Source: Alphaproteobacteria bacterium (GTDB lineage Bacteria > Pseudomonadota > Alphaproteobacteria > Micropepsales > Micropepsaceae). Taken from it: 47,789 nucleotides of DNA. The stretch is taken from positions 1-47,789 of the forward strand of contig JAEUMK010000087.1 of the NCBI GenBank assembly GCA_016792565.1, given 5' to 3'. Below the pieces are notes generated by a model. It was not told where the DNA came from, searched no databases, and saw nothing but the letters and a program-made list of their open reading frames with translations. The translations under genes and the position numbers were made by a program. Below, one piece after another: positions 33,854-41,011 of this stretch. The stretch's first letter is position 1; each line of letters opens with the position of its first letter.

Positions 33854-34878
33854 GTCATGTCCAACGCGTCGGCGAATGCCCAGCCGATCTCCGCGACGCC
33901 GACCGCCTCGGCGGCAAGCAGCGGGCGGGCCAGGCGTCGTACCAGGGCTTTGTCTGCGTCTTCCGTCAGGTACTCGACCGGCGACTTGCCGTCGATGCGG
34001 GCGAGTAACAGGGCGGCCAGGAGCGCTCCCGCCCGGACATCCAGCGCGGCGCGCGGCTCCCATGTCACGCCCCCGAAATAGGCCTCCTGCAGCGCCTCGA
34101 AGGAGTTGAAGTAGGCGGCCCGGTTCGCAGGCCGCCACACCGCTTTCAGCAGAAGATGTGTCAGGCAGAACGCGATGTCGAAGCCCGGATCGCCGAACCA
34201 GGCACATTCGGCGTCGAGGAAGACCGGCCCATCCGGCCCCACCAGAATGTTCTTCGGACTGACATCGCCGTGAACCAGGGCGATTTCGGTCTCCAGCGTC
34301 TCCTGGGCGAGGGCATGCAGACGCGCGGCGAGATCGGGGTGGCGCGTGGCGGTGTGGAGCAGATAGGGCTCGATTCGCAGCGCATGGAACATCGCGCCGT
34401 TGGCGAAGTCGCGCGCCGCCTCGCCGGAATAGGCGGTCCTTGCATGGATGAAGGCGAGGTCACGTCCGACCATGGCCGCGAAAGCGGGATCGACGCGACC
34501 CGCGGAAAGCTCACTCTTCCAGTTCGCGTGGCTGTCGGGCGGCAGGAAGTTCATGACGAAGAGATGATCGTCCGGCGATTCGGCGATGACGTGCGGTGCG
34601 CGCGGCCGGCCGAGCCGCTCGGCAAGGCGCAGCCACATCACCTCGGCGTGGGAGCGCTCGACCGGGGCTTGCCAGTCTGCTGCGACGCGCAACCGCTCCA
34701 GCGCCTGCTTGACGCAGACTGGTCCCTCCGAAGTCTCCACCCGGAAAATGTCGCAGGAGACGCCGCCGGTCAGGCGCACGATCGGCGCGCCTGGCAGCAG
34801 CGAGATGCCAAGTCGCGCCAGCACATCGTTCAGCGGGGCGATCTCGGTATCAGGCGGCTGTGACATGGGCATGCTCAT
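33850..34878 (-). CDS. APH/choline-kinase-fold phosphotransferase
   Basis: A 342-aa small-molecule kinase. The P-loop-like KQAL Lys (K57, GPVCVKQAL), catalytic HGD (203-205) with N210 in LVHGDVSPKNIL, and the metal Asp D222 in FLDAECAWFGDPGFDIAF are all present. It resembles the APH and methylthioribose-kinase-type branch that phosphorylates sugar or amino-alcohol hydroxyls. First gene of the operon, overlapping the enolase paralogue by ATGA. I start at 34878 (MSMPMSQ); ATGs at 34872 and 34866 are equally possible because no ribosome site is visible. In context it should make the phosphate ester used by the enolase paralogue. Confidence 0.85.
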   Translation of the reverse strand: MSMPMSQPPDTEIAPLNDVLARLGISLLPGAPIVRLTGGVSCDIFRVETSEGPVCVKQALERLRVAADWQAPVERSHAEVMWLRLAERLGRPRAPHVIAESPDDHLFVMNFLPPDSHANWKSELSAGRVDPAFAAMVGRDLAFIHARTAYSGEAARDFANGAMFHALRIEPYLLHTATRHPDLAARLHALAQETLETEIALVHGDVSPKNILVGPDGPVFLDAECAWFGDPGFDIAFCLTHLLLKAVWRPANRAAYFNSFEALQEAYFGGVTWEPRAALDVRAGALLAALLLARIDGKSPVEYLTEDADKALVRRLARPLLAAEAVGVAEIGWAFADALDMT

Positions 34879-34983
34879 CGTACAGCTGATCGCCCCGTTC
34901 AAGCGGTCCGCGTTCCGCAAGGCATCTTCGCCTGCCCGGACCGCCGCCGGTCCGGCGTCGTACCGGATCGGCTCCCACAATCG

Positions 34984-34995
34984 ATAGCGTTCTAA
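34984..34995 (-). promoter_or_regulatory. Operator-like motif TAGNGTTCTA, site C
   Basis: ATAGCGTTCTAA lies 106 bp upstream of the kinase start. With TTAGGGTTCTAT and TTAGTGTTCTAT it gives WTAGNGTTCTAW. This is the only such site near the four-gene operon. Confidence 0.5.
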
Positions 34996-35088
34996 ACGAT
35001 TTTCGCAACTTCGGGTCAATCCCCCGCCTTCGCCGCCAGAGGCAACCAAGGCGGGTTGACAGCGCTGCCGCCCGACAGCACCCTTATT

Positions 35089-35106
35089 GTCAAATAGATT
35101 TACAAA
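35089..35106 (+). promoter_or_regulatory. Shared 18-bp motif, GST copy
   Basis: GTCAAATAGATTTACAAA matches the VOC-gene copy (28557-28574) at 15 of 18 positions. Around it TTGT and ACAA plus inner AAAT and ATTT make a rough dyad, consistent with a dimeric regulator. It lies 18 bp before the ribosome site of the leader frame. Confidence 0.55.
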
Positions 35107-35123
35107 AATCCCGGGGAGGCCGC

Positions 35124-35186
35124 ATGCCGCAATTGAACGCCGTCAGCGCGCGCGCACCAAGACCTAGGGCAGAGCGGGCGGCATGA
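35124..35186 (+). CDS. Possible 20-aa leader peptide coupled to the GST gene
   Basis: A short frame begins at an ATG with a strong GGGGAGG ribosome site 4 nt upstream and ends with TGA overlapping the GST ATG (ATGA). The GST gene has no ribosome site of its own, so its translation probably depends on this frame. The peptide (MPQLNAVSARAPRPRAERAA) is Arg/Ala-rich and not recognised. It could be a pure translational coupler. Confidence 0.4.
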   Translation: MPQLNAVSARAPRPRAERAA

Positions 35187-35902
35187 TCGACGTTCACTTC
35201 GTGCCGACGCCGAACGGCCACAAAGTCTCGATGGCGCTTGAAGAGATGGGGCTGGAGCATCGGCTCATTCGCTACGACATGTTGAAGGGGGATCACCTGA
35301 CGCCAGCGTTCCGCCGCATCAACCCGAACGCCCGCCTGCCGGCGATCGTGGACCATGCGCCGAGCGATGGCGGCGATCCCTTCCCCGTATTCGAATCGGG
35401 AGCGATCCTCGTCTATCTCGCCGAGAAGTCGGGCAAGCTCATGCCCGCCGCGCCGCGGCGGCGCTCGCTCGCCATGCAATGGCTGATGTGGCAGATGGCC
35501 GGCCTGGGTCCCATGCACGGTCAGGCCCACCATTTCATCCGCTACGCGCCGGATGGCAATCCGTATGCGGTGGAGCGCTACACCAACGAGGCGCGCCGGC
35601 TCCTGGCCGTGCTGAACCGCCGCCTCAGGGACGCCGAATACCTGGCTGAGGAATACTCGATCGCCGACATCTCTGCCTGGCCTTGGGTTAGAGCCGCGCG
35701 GGTCATCGGCTTCGAGATCGCCGAGTTTTCGCACATCAAGCGCTGGTTCGATGCAATTTCCATCCGTCCTGCCGTCGTCGCCGGAACCAGCGTCGCCAAT
35801 CCGGCGCTGCTCTCCAGCCTGCGCGTGCCGCTGACGGCGGAACAGTGGTCAAACCTGTTCGGGCAGAACATGCTCGCGAGCGCAGAGAGCGAAGAGGACT
35901 AA
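35183..35902 (+). CDS. Glutathione S-transferase, YghU/YfcG-like
   Basis: A 239-aa GST. The thioredoxin-like N-terminal domain (1 to about 88) has TPNGHKVSMALEEMGLEH, NPNARLPAIVDH and the glutathione-binding ESGAILVYLAEK. The helical C-terminal domain has the N-capping IADISAWPWV. NGHKVS resembles the Nu-class enzymes YghU and YfcG, which act as disulfide reductases or peroxidases, but catabolic GSTs for ether cleavage share the pattern. It is followed after 10 bp by the NTF2-like gene. Confidence 0.9.
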   Translation: MIDVHFVPTPNGHKVSMALEEMGLEHRLIRYDMLKGDHLTPAFRRINPNARLPAIVDHAPSDGGDPFPVFESGAILVYLAEKSGKLMPAAPRRRSLAMQWLMWQMAGLGPMHGQAHHFIRYAPDGNPYAVERYTNEARRLLAVLNRRLRDAEYLAEEYSIADISAWPWVRAARVIGFEIAEFSHIKRWFDAISIRPAVVAGTSVANPALLSSLRVPLTAEQWSNLFGQNMLASAESEED

Positions 35903-35912
35903 GGAGAGCAGC

Positions 35913-36296
35913 ATGAGCGACGATCTCGACGCGATTCGCGCTTTGGCGACACGATTCTTCGACGCGGTCCAGGACGGGAATGTCGATACGCTGGAGGCGA
36001 TCTACGATCCGCAGGTCGAGATCTGGCACAATACCGACCGCGCGACCGTGAGCCGTGAGGACAATCTGAGGACACTTCGCGGCTTCATCGCGCGGGCGCC
36101 CAAGCGGCGCTACACCGACCGCCGCTTGGTCGTCTTTCCGGGCGGCTTCGTACAGCAGCACCTGCTCCTCGCCGAGCAGCCGAACGGCAAGGTCCTCGAG
36201 CTACCCGCCTGCATCGTCTGCGCCGTCGCCGGCGGGCGCATCACGCGCCTGGACGAGTACTTCGACTCCGCCGCGCTGGCCGATTGGCTTGCCTGA
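35913..36296 (+). CDS. NTF2-like (SnoaL-type) protein of the island
   Basis: A 127-aa NTF2-fold protein: DLDAIRALATRFFDAVQDGNVDTLEAIYDPQVEIWHNTD is the usual opening and RITRLDEYFDSAAL the closing strand. HN and D near the cavity could act in acid-base catalysis. AAGGAGAG precedes the ATG, and the start lies 10 bp after the GST stop, so the two are cotranscribed. Relatives often lie in catabolic clusters with unproven functions. Confidence 0.88.
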   Translation: MSDDLDAIRALATRFFDAVQDGNVDTLEAIYDPQVEIWHNTDRATVSREDNLRTLRGFIARAPKRRYTDRRLVVFPGGFVQQHLLLAEQPNGKVLELPACIVCAVAGGRITRLDEYFDSAALADWLA

Positions 36297-36342
36297 CGGG
36301 CGTGCCCGCCAGCCCGCCCGATTGACCAGTCACACCAGGGCC

Positions 36343-36356
36343 TTAGGCTGACCTAA
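36343..36356 (+). promoter_or_regulatory. Dyad before the second MarR gene
   Basis: TTAGG and CCTAA flank CTGA, 23 bp upstream of the MarR start. It follows TTGACC (36332-36337) at the place of a -10 element, so it may be an autoregulatory operator. It is unlike sites A, B and C. Confidence 0.4.
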
Positions 36357-36379
36357 CTCGTTCCGGATCGGCAGGCGTC

Positions 36380-36850
36380 ATGAATTCGACCGACTATCTC
36401 ATCGTCCCGCTGCTTCAGGCCTTCTGCTGGTTTGACGACGGATTGCAGGCCCATCTCCAGGCCAAAGGCTGGGGCCAGGTCACCCGCCCCCAGTCGATGG
36501 TGATGGTGAACTTCGTGACCGGCGTCCTCAGGCCGTCCGACATCGCCCGCAATCTCGGCATTAGCCGCCAGGCCATCCATTCCACGATCGCCCAGATGGT
36601 CGACATGGGCATGCTGGAACTGAAGGACGACCCGGCCGATGGCCGCTCAAAGGTCATTGCGATAACGCCCAAGGGCGTCGCGATGCGGGCCGACGCCAAT
36701 GAAGCCGTGCAGGCGCTGACGGCCGAACTCGGCCGCCGGATCGGCAAGGCGCATGTAGCGAACCTCGCGGCTGCCCTGTCCTGCGACTGGGGGGCGCCGC
36801 ACAAACCCACGGTCAAACCGCCCTCGTCGCCACGAAAGCGAAAAGCATAG
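36380..36850 (+). CDS. MarR family transcriptional regulator, second copy
   Basis: A 156-aa winged-helix protein: RPSDIARNLGISRQAIHSTIAQMVDMGMLELKDDPADGRSKVIAITPKG is the HTH plus wing with the DGRSK motif. It has a basic C-terminal tail ending PPSSPRKRKA. It lies between the NTF2-like gene and the TonB receptor gene and could control either. It differs clearly from the regulator at 29182. Confidence 0.9.
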   Translation: MNSTDYLIVPLLQAFCWFDDGLQAHLQAKGWGQVTRPQSMVMVNFVTGVLRPSDIARNLGISRQAIHSTIAQMVDMGMLELKDDPADGRSKVIAITPKGVAMRADANEAVQALTAELGRRIGKAHVANLAAALSCDWGAPHKPTVKPPSSPRKRKA

Positions 36851-36907
36851 GGCAACGAAGGTGTTGCAAGCCTGCGTCGGCCGGCGTTAAAACTTATCAA
36901 TCGAAGC

Positions 36908-36938
36908 ATTTGTTCGTCAATTCGGTTGACAATCAAAT
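36908..36938 (+). promoter_or_regulatory. 31-bp near-perfect dyad upstream of the TonB receptor gene
   Basis: ATTTGTTCGTCAA (36908-36920) and TTGACAATCAAAT (36926-36938) are inverted arms matching at 11 of 13 positions around TTCGG. The inner GTCAA/TTGAC half-sites recall the GTCAA end of the 18-bp motif. It lies 70 bp before the start codon and includes a TTGACA that may be a -35. A repressor or activator site is likely. Confidence 0.55.
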
Positions 36939-37007
36939 TTCGCCCGGCATCCTGCCCGCGAGACCGCCACAGACGGTCACGGAAACGCAACGGGGAGGAG
37001 ACGGACC

Positions 37008-39188
37008 ATGCGCCACAACGCACCCGCGAAAATCTTGATGTCTGCCGCCAGCGCGCTCGCGCTGCTGAGCGCCGCGCCGGCATGGGCGCAGGAACCCTCT
37101 CCCGATGCCGCAACGGCAGTGGACGAGTCGGACGAGGAGGTCGTCGTCACCGCCCAGAAACGCGAGCAGCGACTGCAGGACGTTCCGGTCGCCGTAACGG
37201 CCTTCACGTCGAAGGTGCTTGAGGATCAGGCGACGCAGAGTCTGACGAATCTGAGCTCCAAGGCGCCGAATGTCGTGCTGGCACCGGTCGGCTACTCGCC
37301 CTTCGCCGCTGCCTTCTACATTCGCGGCCTCGGATTCTCCGACGTCGAATCAAGCTTTGAGCCTTCGGTGGGCACCGAAATCAACGGCGTCTATCTCACG
37401 CGCAACAGCGGCGCGCTGATGGACTTCTACGACATCGAATCGGTCGAGGTGCTGCGCGGGCCCCAGGGCACGCTCTACGGCCGCAACACGATCGGCGGCC
37501 TCATCAGCCTGCGCACGAAGCGTCCGGACGGCACATTCAGCGGCGGTGTCCAGGGGACGATCGGCGACAACGGGCGCCGCGAAGCGCGCGTGGCGATGAA
37601 TTTTCCGATCTCGGAAACGTTCTCGGGCCGTATCTCCCTGCTCTACAAGGACTATGACGGCTACAACTACAACGCCACGCTCGGGCGCAACGAGGGCTTC
37701 CAGGAAACCCTGGCCGGCCGCCTGACGCTCCGCTACGCGCCAAGTGAGCAGTTCGAGGCGACTCTCATCCTGGACGTCGACCAGGAGGAAGGCTCGGGCG
37801 CCTCGATGCGCAATGCCGGCCGGCCGGGCAATGTCTTCACCAATCTCTCGCCGCTGGGCGGCGATCCGTACGTCACTTACGGCAACGAGCCGATCTTCTC
37901 CAATGTCGATACCTGGGGCGCAACGCTCGAGGTCAATTACGATGTGGGCTTCGGAACGATAACCTCGGTCACCGGCTACCGGGAGTTCGACGACAATCTG
38001 TCGTCCGACTACGACGCCAGCGCGATCACGGGCTATCACGGCGAGCGCACGCAGACCCATTGGCAGTTCAGCGAGGAGTTGCGCATCGCGTCCGACGGTT
38101 CGGGGCCATGGAACTATGTCTTCGGCGTCTACTACTTGAATCAGGCCTACGACATCTCGAACCGCCAGTTCGGCTTCATCGTAAACGGCACCCAGTTCGC
38201 CAACCAGGACAACACGGCCTACGCCGTGTTCGGACAGATCGACTACAATGCGACGCCCGAGCTCGTGCTGACCGTCGGCGGCCGCTACAGCTACGAGGAA
38301 AAGACGTTCACCAACGATCCTCTCGGTCCGGTGACAGCCTCGACCTTCAGCAGCGACTGGAGCGACTTCTCGCCCAAGCTCGGTCTCTCCTACAAGTTCA
38401 GCGACGACATCATGGCCTATGCCCAATGGCAGCAGGGCTTCCGTTCGGGCGGCTATAACGGCCGCGCCAACACAGTCCTCGCCGTCGGCCCGTTCGACGC
38501 CGAGAACGTCGATGCCTACGAAATCGGCCTGAAGACGGCCTTCTTCGACCGCCGCCTGCGTCTGAATTTCGCGGCGTTCCGCAACGAGTACTCGGACATG
38601 CAGACCGGCACACAGGGGCCGATTCTCGACGGCGGCGGCAACATCATCGGCTTCCAGTCGATCGTCACCAACGCAGCGGCCGCGACGATCGATGGCTTCG
38701 AAGTCGAGGCCAACTGGGCGATCGGCGGCGGCTTCACGATCAACGCCAATCTGGGCTGGCTCGATGCGCGCTATTCGGACTTCATCGCCGATCTCACCAG
38801 CGACGGGATCGACAATCCGACAGACAACACCGACCTGCCGCTCGTCTTCGCGCCGAGATGGTCAGGTGCGCTCGGCATTACCTATGCAACCGATCTCGAC
38901 TTCGGCCGCCTGACGATCAACGCCAACGCCGTCTACATGGACGACGTCTACACGAGCGGCGGCACGATCAACCGCATCTCAGACGTTCAGGTGCGCGAAG
39001 AGAACACCATGCTCGATGCGGCGATTTCTCTGGAATCCCCCGATGGCGTGTGGCGCGTCTCGCTATGGGGCAAGAACCTCGCGGACCAGCTGATCATCAA
39101 CAATACGTTCGGCCTCGGGGCGCTCGGCAATCTGCGCGTCTATGCGCCGCCGATGACATGGGGTCTCGACGTCGGCGTCAATTTCTAG
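37008..39188 (+). CDS. TonB-dependent outer-membrane receptor
   Basis: A 726-aa receptor: signal peptide (residues 1-27, ending AWAQ), TonB box region EVVVTAQKREQRLQDVPVAVTAF, a plug domain with YIRGLG and ESVEVLRGPQGTLYGRNTIGGL, and a 22-strand barrel ending in aromatic NF. This is the sphingomonad-type subfamily used for substrates other than siderophores, such as aromatic compounds and plant polymers. It lacks a Fur box. GGGGAGGAGA is an excellent ribosome site. As the only transporter of the island it probably brings in the substrate of the pathway. Confidence 0.94.
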   Translation: MRHNAPAKILMSAASALALLSAAPAWAQEPSPDAATAVDESDEEVVVTAQKREQRLQDVPVAVTAFTSKVLEDQATQSLTNLSSKAPNVVLAPVGYSPFAAAFYIRGLGFSDVESSFEPSVGTEINGVYLTRNSGALMDFYDIESVEVLRGPQGTLYGRNTIGGLISLRTKRPDGTFSGGVQGTIGDNGRREARVAMNFPISETFSGRISLLYKDYDGYNYNATLGRNEGFQETLAGRLTLRYAPSEQFEATLILDVDQEEGSGASMRNAGRPGNVFTNLSPLGGDPYVTYGNEPIFSNVDTWGATLEVNYDVGFGTITSVTGYREFDDNLSSDYDASAITGYHGERTQTHWQFSEELRIASDGSGPWNYVFGVYYLNQAYDISNRQFGFIVNGTQFANQDNTAYAVFGQIDYNATPELVLTVGGRYSYEEKTFTNDPLGPVTASTFSSDWSDFSPKLGLSYKFSDDIMAYAQWQQGFRSGGYNGRANTVLAVGPFDAENVDAYEIGLKTAFFDRRLRLNFAAFRNEYSDMQTGTQGPILDGGGNIIGFQSIVTNAAAATIDGFEVEANWAIGGGFTINANLGWLDARYSDFIADLTSDGIDNPTDNTDLPLVFAPRWSGALGITYATDLDFGRLTINANAVYMDDVYTSGGTINRISDVQVREENTMLDAAISLESPDGVWRVSLWGKNLADQLIINNTFGLGALGNLRVYAPPMTWGLDVGVNF

Positions 39189-39269
39189 GCGCGCGACAAT
39201 CTGACCGTGCCGCGCGCCGGGGCGAAAGCTCCGGCGCGCGTGTATGCTGCCGCGGCACAAGGAGGCATC

Positions 39270-39851
39270 ATGGCCGATCATCCCCCGCTGAAGCGCCTCA
39301 AGGGCGTTCACCACGCCGCCTATCGCTGCCGGGACGCTGAGCAGACGCGCTGGTTCTACGAGACCGTGCTGGGCCTCAAGGCCGCCGCCGGCCTCATCAT
39401 CGAGGTCACGCCCGGCTCCGGCGCCGACGATCCCTACATGCACATCTTTTTCGCACTGCCGAGCGGCGATTATGTCGCCTTCTTCGACGCCCCCGGCAGC
39501 GCGGCGCCGGACTGGTTCAAGCGCAAGCACGGCTTCGACATGCACTTCGCCTTCGAGGTCGATACCGAAGCCGAGATGCTGGCGATGCAGGAGCGCATCC
39601 GCTCGTTCGGCATCGCCTGCCTCGGCCCGATCGACCACCACTTCGTCAAGTCGGTCTACATGTACGATCCCAACGGAATCCAGGTCGAGATCACCGTCCG
39701 CACCGAACAGCACGATCCCATCCTCGCGCACGAGGGCTCGATCCTGGAAGAGCAGCTCAAGCTCTGGTCGGCGCGGACGCGTGCCCAGAAGATCGCCAAG
39801 TTCGGCGCGGATGCGCTCAACGCCCGGAGCGACATGCCGGCGAGGGCCTGA
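39270..39851 (+). CDS. VOC-fold metalloprotein, copy 2
   Basis: A 193-aa VOC protein. Metal ligands: His in GVHHAAYRCRD, His in FDMHFAFEVD and Glu in GIQVEITVRTEQ. The segment DHHFVKSVYMYDPNG resembles the FDPDG block of copy 1. A long C-terminal helix follows the domain. AAGGAGG gives a strong ribosome site 5 nt before ATG 39270; the earlier frame start at 39207 lacks one. The hydrolase gene follows 3 bp after the stop, so the two act together. Confidence 0.88.
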   Translation: MADHPPLKRLKGVHHAAYRCRDAEQTRWFYETVLGLKAAAGLIIEVTPGSGADDPYMHIFFALPSGDYVAFFDAPGSAAPDWFKRKHGFDMHFAFEVDTEAEMLAMQERIRSFGIACLGPIDHHFVKSVYMYDPNGIQVEITVRTEQHDPILAHEGSILEEQLKLWSARTRAQKIAKFGADALNARSDMPARA

Positions 39852-39853
39852 GC

Positions 39854-41002
39854 GTGGCGTCGGACTACCAGCGCATCCCCTATCTGATCGTCTTCGACGA
39901 GACAGCCGCCTTCAAGGACACCTATGCCGGCATGATCGGCAAGGTCGTGCTGGAAGCGCAGCTTCTCAAGCCGGACACGCCCAGCGATTCGGTGGTGATC
40001 TTCAGCCACCCGATCGGGGGCGGCGCCTATCTGCCGATGCCGGGCGCGCTCGCGAGGCGCGGAATCCACACGATCTACGCCAACACCCGCTATCGCGGGA
40101 ACGACACCGCGCTGATCATGGAGAAGACGATTCTCGATCTGGGCGCGGCGATCCGGGACGCCAAGGAACGCCTCGGCTACAAGCGGGTCTATCTCGGCGG
40201 CTGGAGCGGCGGCGGCGCGATGTCGCTCTTCTACCAGGCCGAGGCACAGTCGCCTTCGGTGACGCAGACGCCGGCCGGCGAGCCCCCGGACCTCACCAAA
40301 GCCGGCCTGATCCCCGCCGACGGCGTCATGCTGCTTGCGGCGCATCTTTCGCGCAATCTGACGCTGACCGAATGGCTCGATCCGTCGGTCCGGGACGAGA
40401 GCCGGCCTTTCGACCGCGACAACGATCTCAATCTCTACGGCCCGCTGGCGCCGAAGCCGCCCTACGAGGCAGCCTATCTCGAGCGCTTCCGGGCGGCGCA
40501 GATCGATCGCAATCGGCGCATCACGGCCTGGGTAAAAGCCGAACTGGCGGCGCTGCGTGCGGCGGGCCGCCCGAACGAGGAACGCTGCTTCACTGTCCAG
40601 GGCACGATGGCGGACCCGCGCTTTCTCGACCCCGCCGTCGATCCGTCCGACCGGCGGCCGAACTGGAGCTATCTCGGCGATCCCCAGCTCGTGAACGACG
40701 GGCCCGTCGGCCTCGCGCGCTTCACGACGCTGCGTTCATGGCTGTCGCAATGGTCCTATGACGACTCGCACGCCCATGGACTGCGCTGCGCGGCCAGGCT
40801 GACCGTCCCGCTTCTGGTGATCGAGAACAGCGCCGACGACGCCTGTACGCCCAGCCACGCCGCACGGCTGATGGCGGCCGCTACGAACGCGCCCACGACC
40901 CATCACGTTGTCAGGGGCGCGAACCACTACTATTTCGGCCAGCCAGAACTGGCGGCCGAGGCGGCTTCGAAGGCCAGAGCCTGGATCGAGGCCCTCGGCT
41001 AG
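39854..41002 (+). CDS. Alpha/beta hydrolase (copy 2 of two paralogues)
   Basis: A 382-aa hydrolase starting at GTG 39854. The elbow is GGWSGGG (S118), with an acid in NSADDACTP and a His in GANHYYFG, which gives a complete triad. It is a clear paralogue of the gene at 26733-27866. It is preceded 3 bp upstream by VOC copy 2. An alternative start cannot be excluded because no ribosome site is visible for the GTG. It converges with the korB-like gene, 10 bp apart. Confidence 0.88.
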   Translation: MASDYQRIPYLIVFDETAAFKDTYAGMIGKVVLEAQLLKPDTPSDSVVIFSHPIGGGAYLPMPGALARRGIHTIYANTRYRGNDTALIMEKTILDLGAAIRDAKERLGYKRVYLGGWSGGGAMSLFYQAEAQSPSVTQTPAGEPPDLTKAGLIPADGVMLLAAHLSRNLTLTEWLDPSVRDESRPFDRDNDLNLYGPLAPKPPYEAAYLERFRAAQIDRNRRITAWVKAELAALRAAGRPNEERCFTVQGTMADPRFLDPAVDPSDRRPNWSYLGDPQLVNDGPVGLARFTTLRSWLSQWSYDDSHAHGLRCAARLTVPLLVIENSADDACTPSHAARLMAAATNAPTTHHVVRGANHYYFGQPELAAEAASKARAWIEALG

Positions 41003-41011
41003 GGCCTCAGC

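Larger units (their letters stand above)
34879..35182. other. Regulated divergent intergenic region
   Basis: These 304 bp separate the kinase operon (minus) from the GST gene (plus). They hold operator-like site C (34984-34995), the 18-bp motif (35089-35106), a TTGACA hexamer at 35056-35061 and a small leader frame at 35124-35186. No other coding signal is visible. Confidence 0.6.

Noticed and set aside
30903-34878. Phosphonate biosynthesis as the role of the enolase operon
   Set aside because: Enolase-like and dehydrogenase genes occur in such clusters, but PEP mutase, phosphonopyruvate decarboxylase and nucleotidyltransferase genes are missing here.
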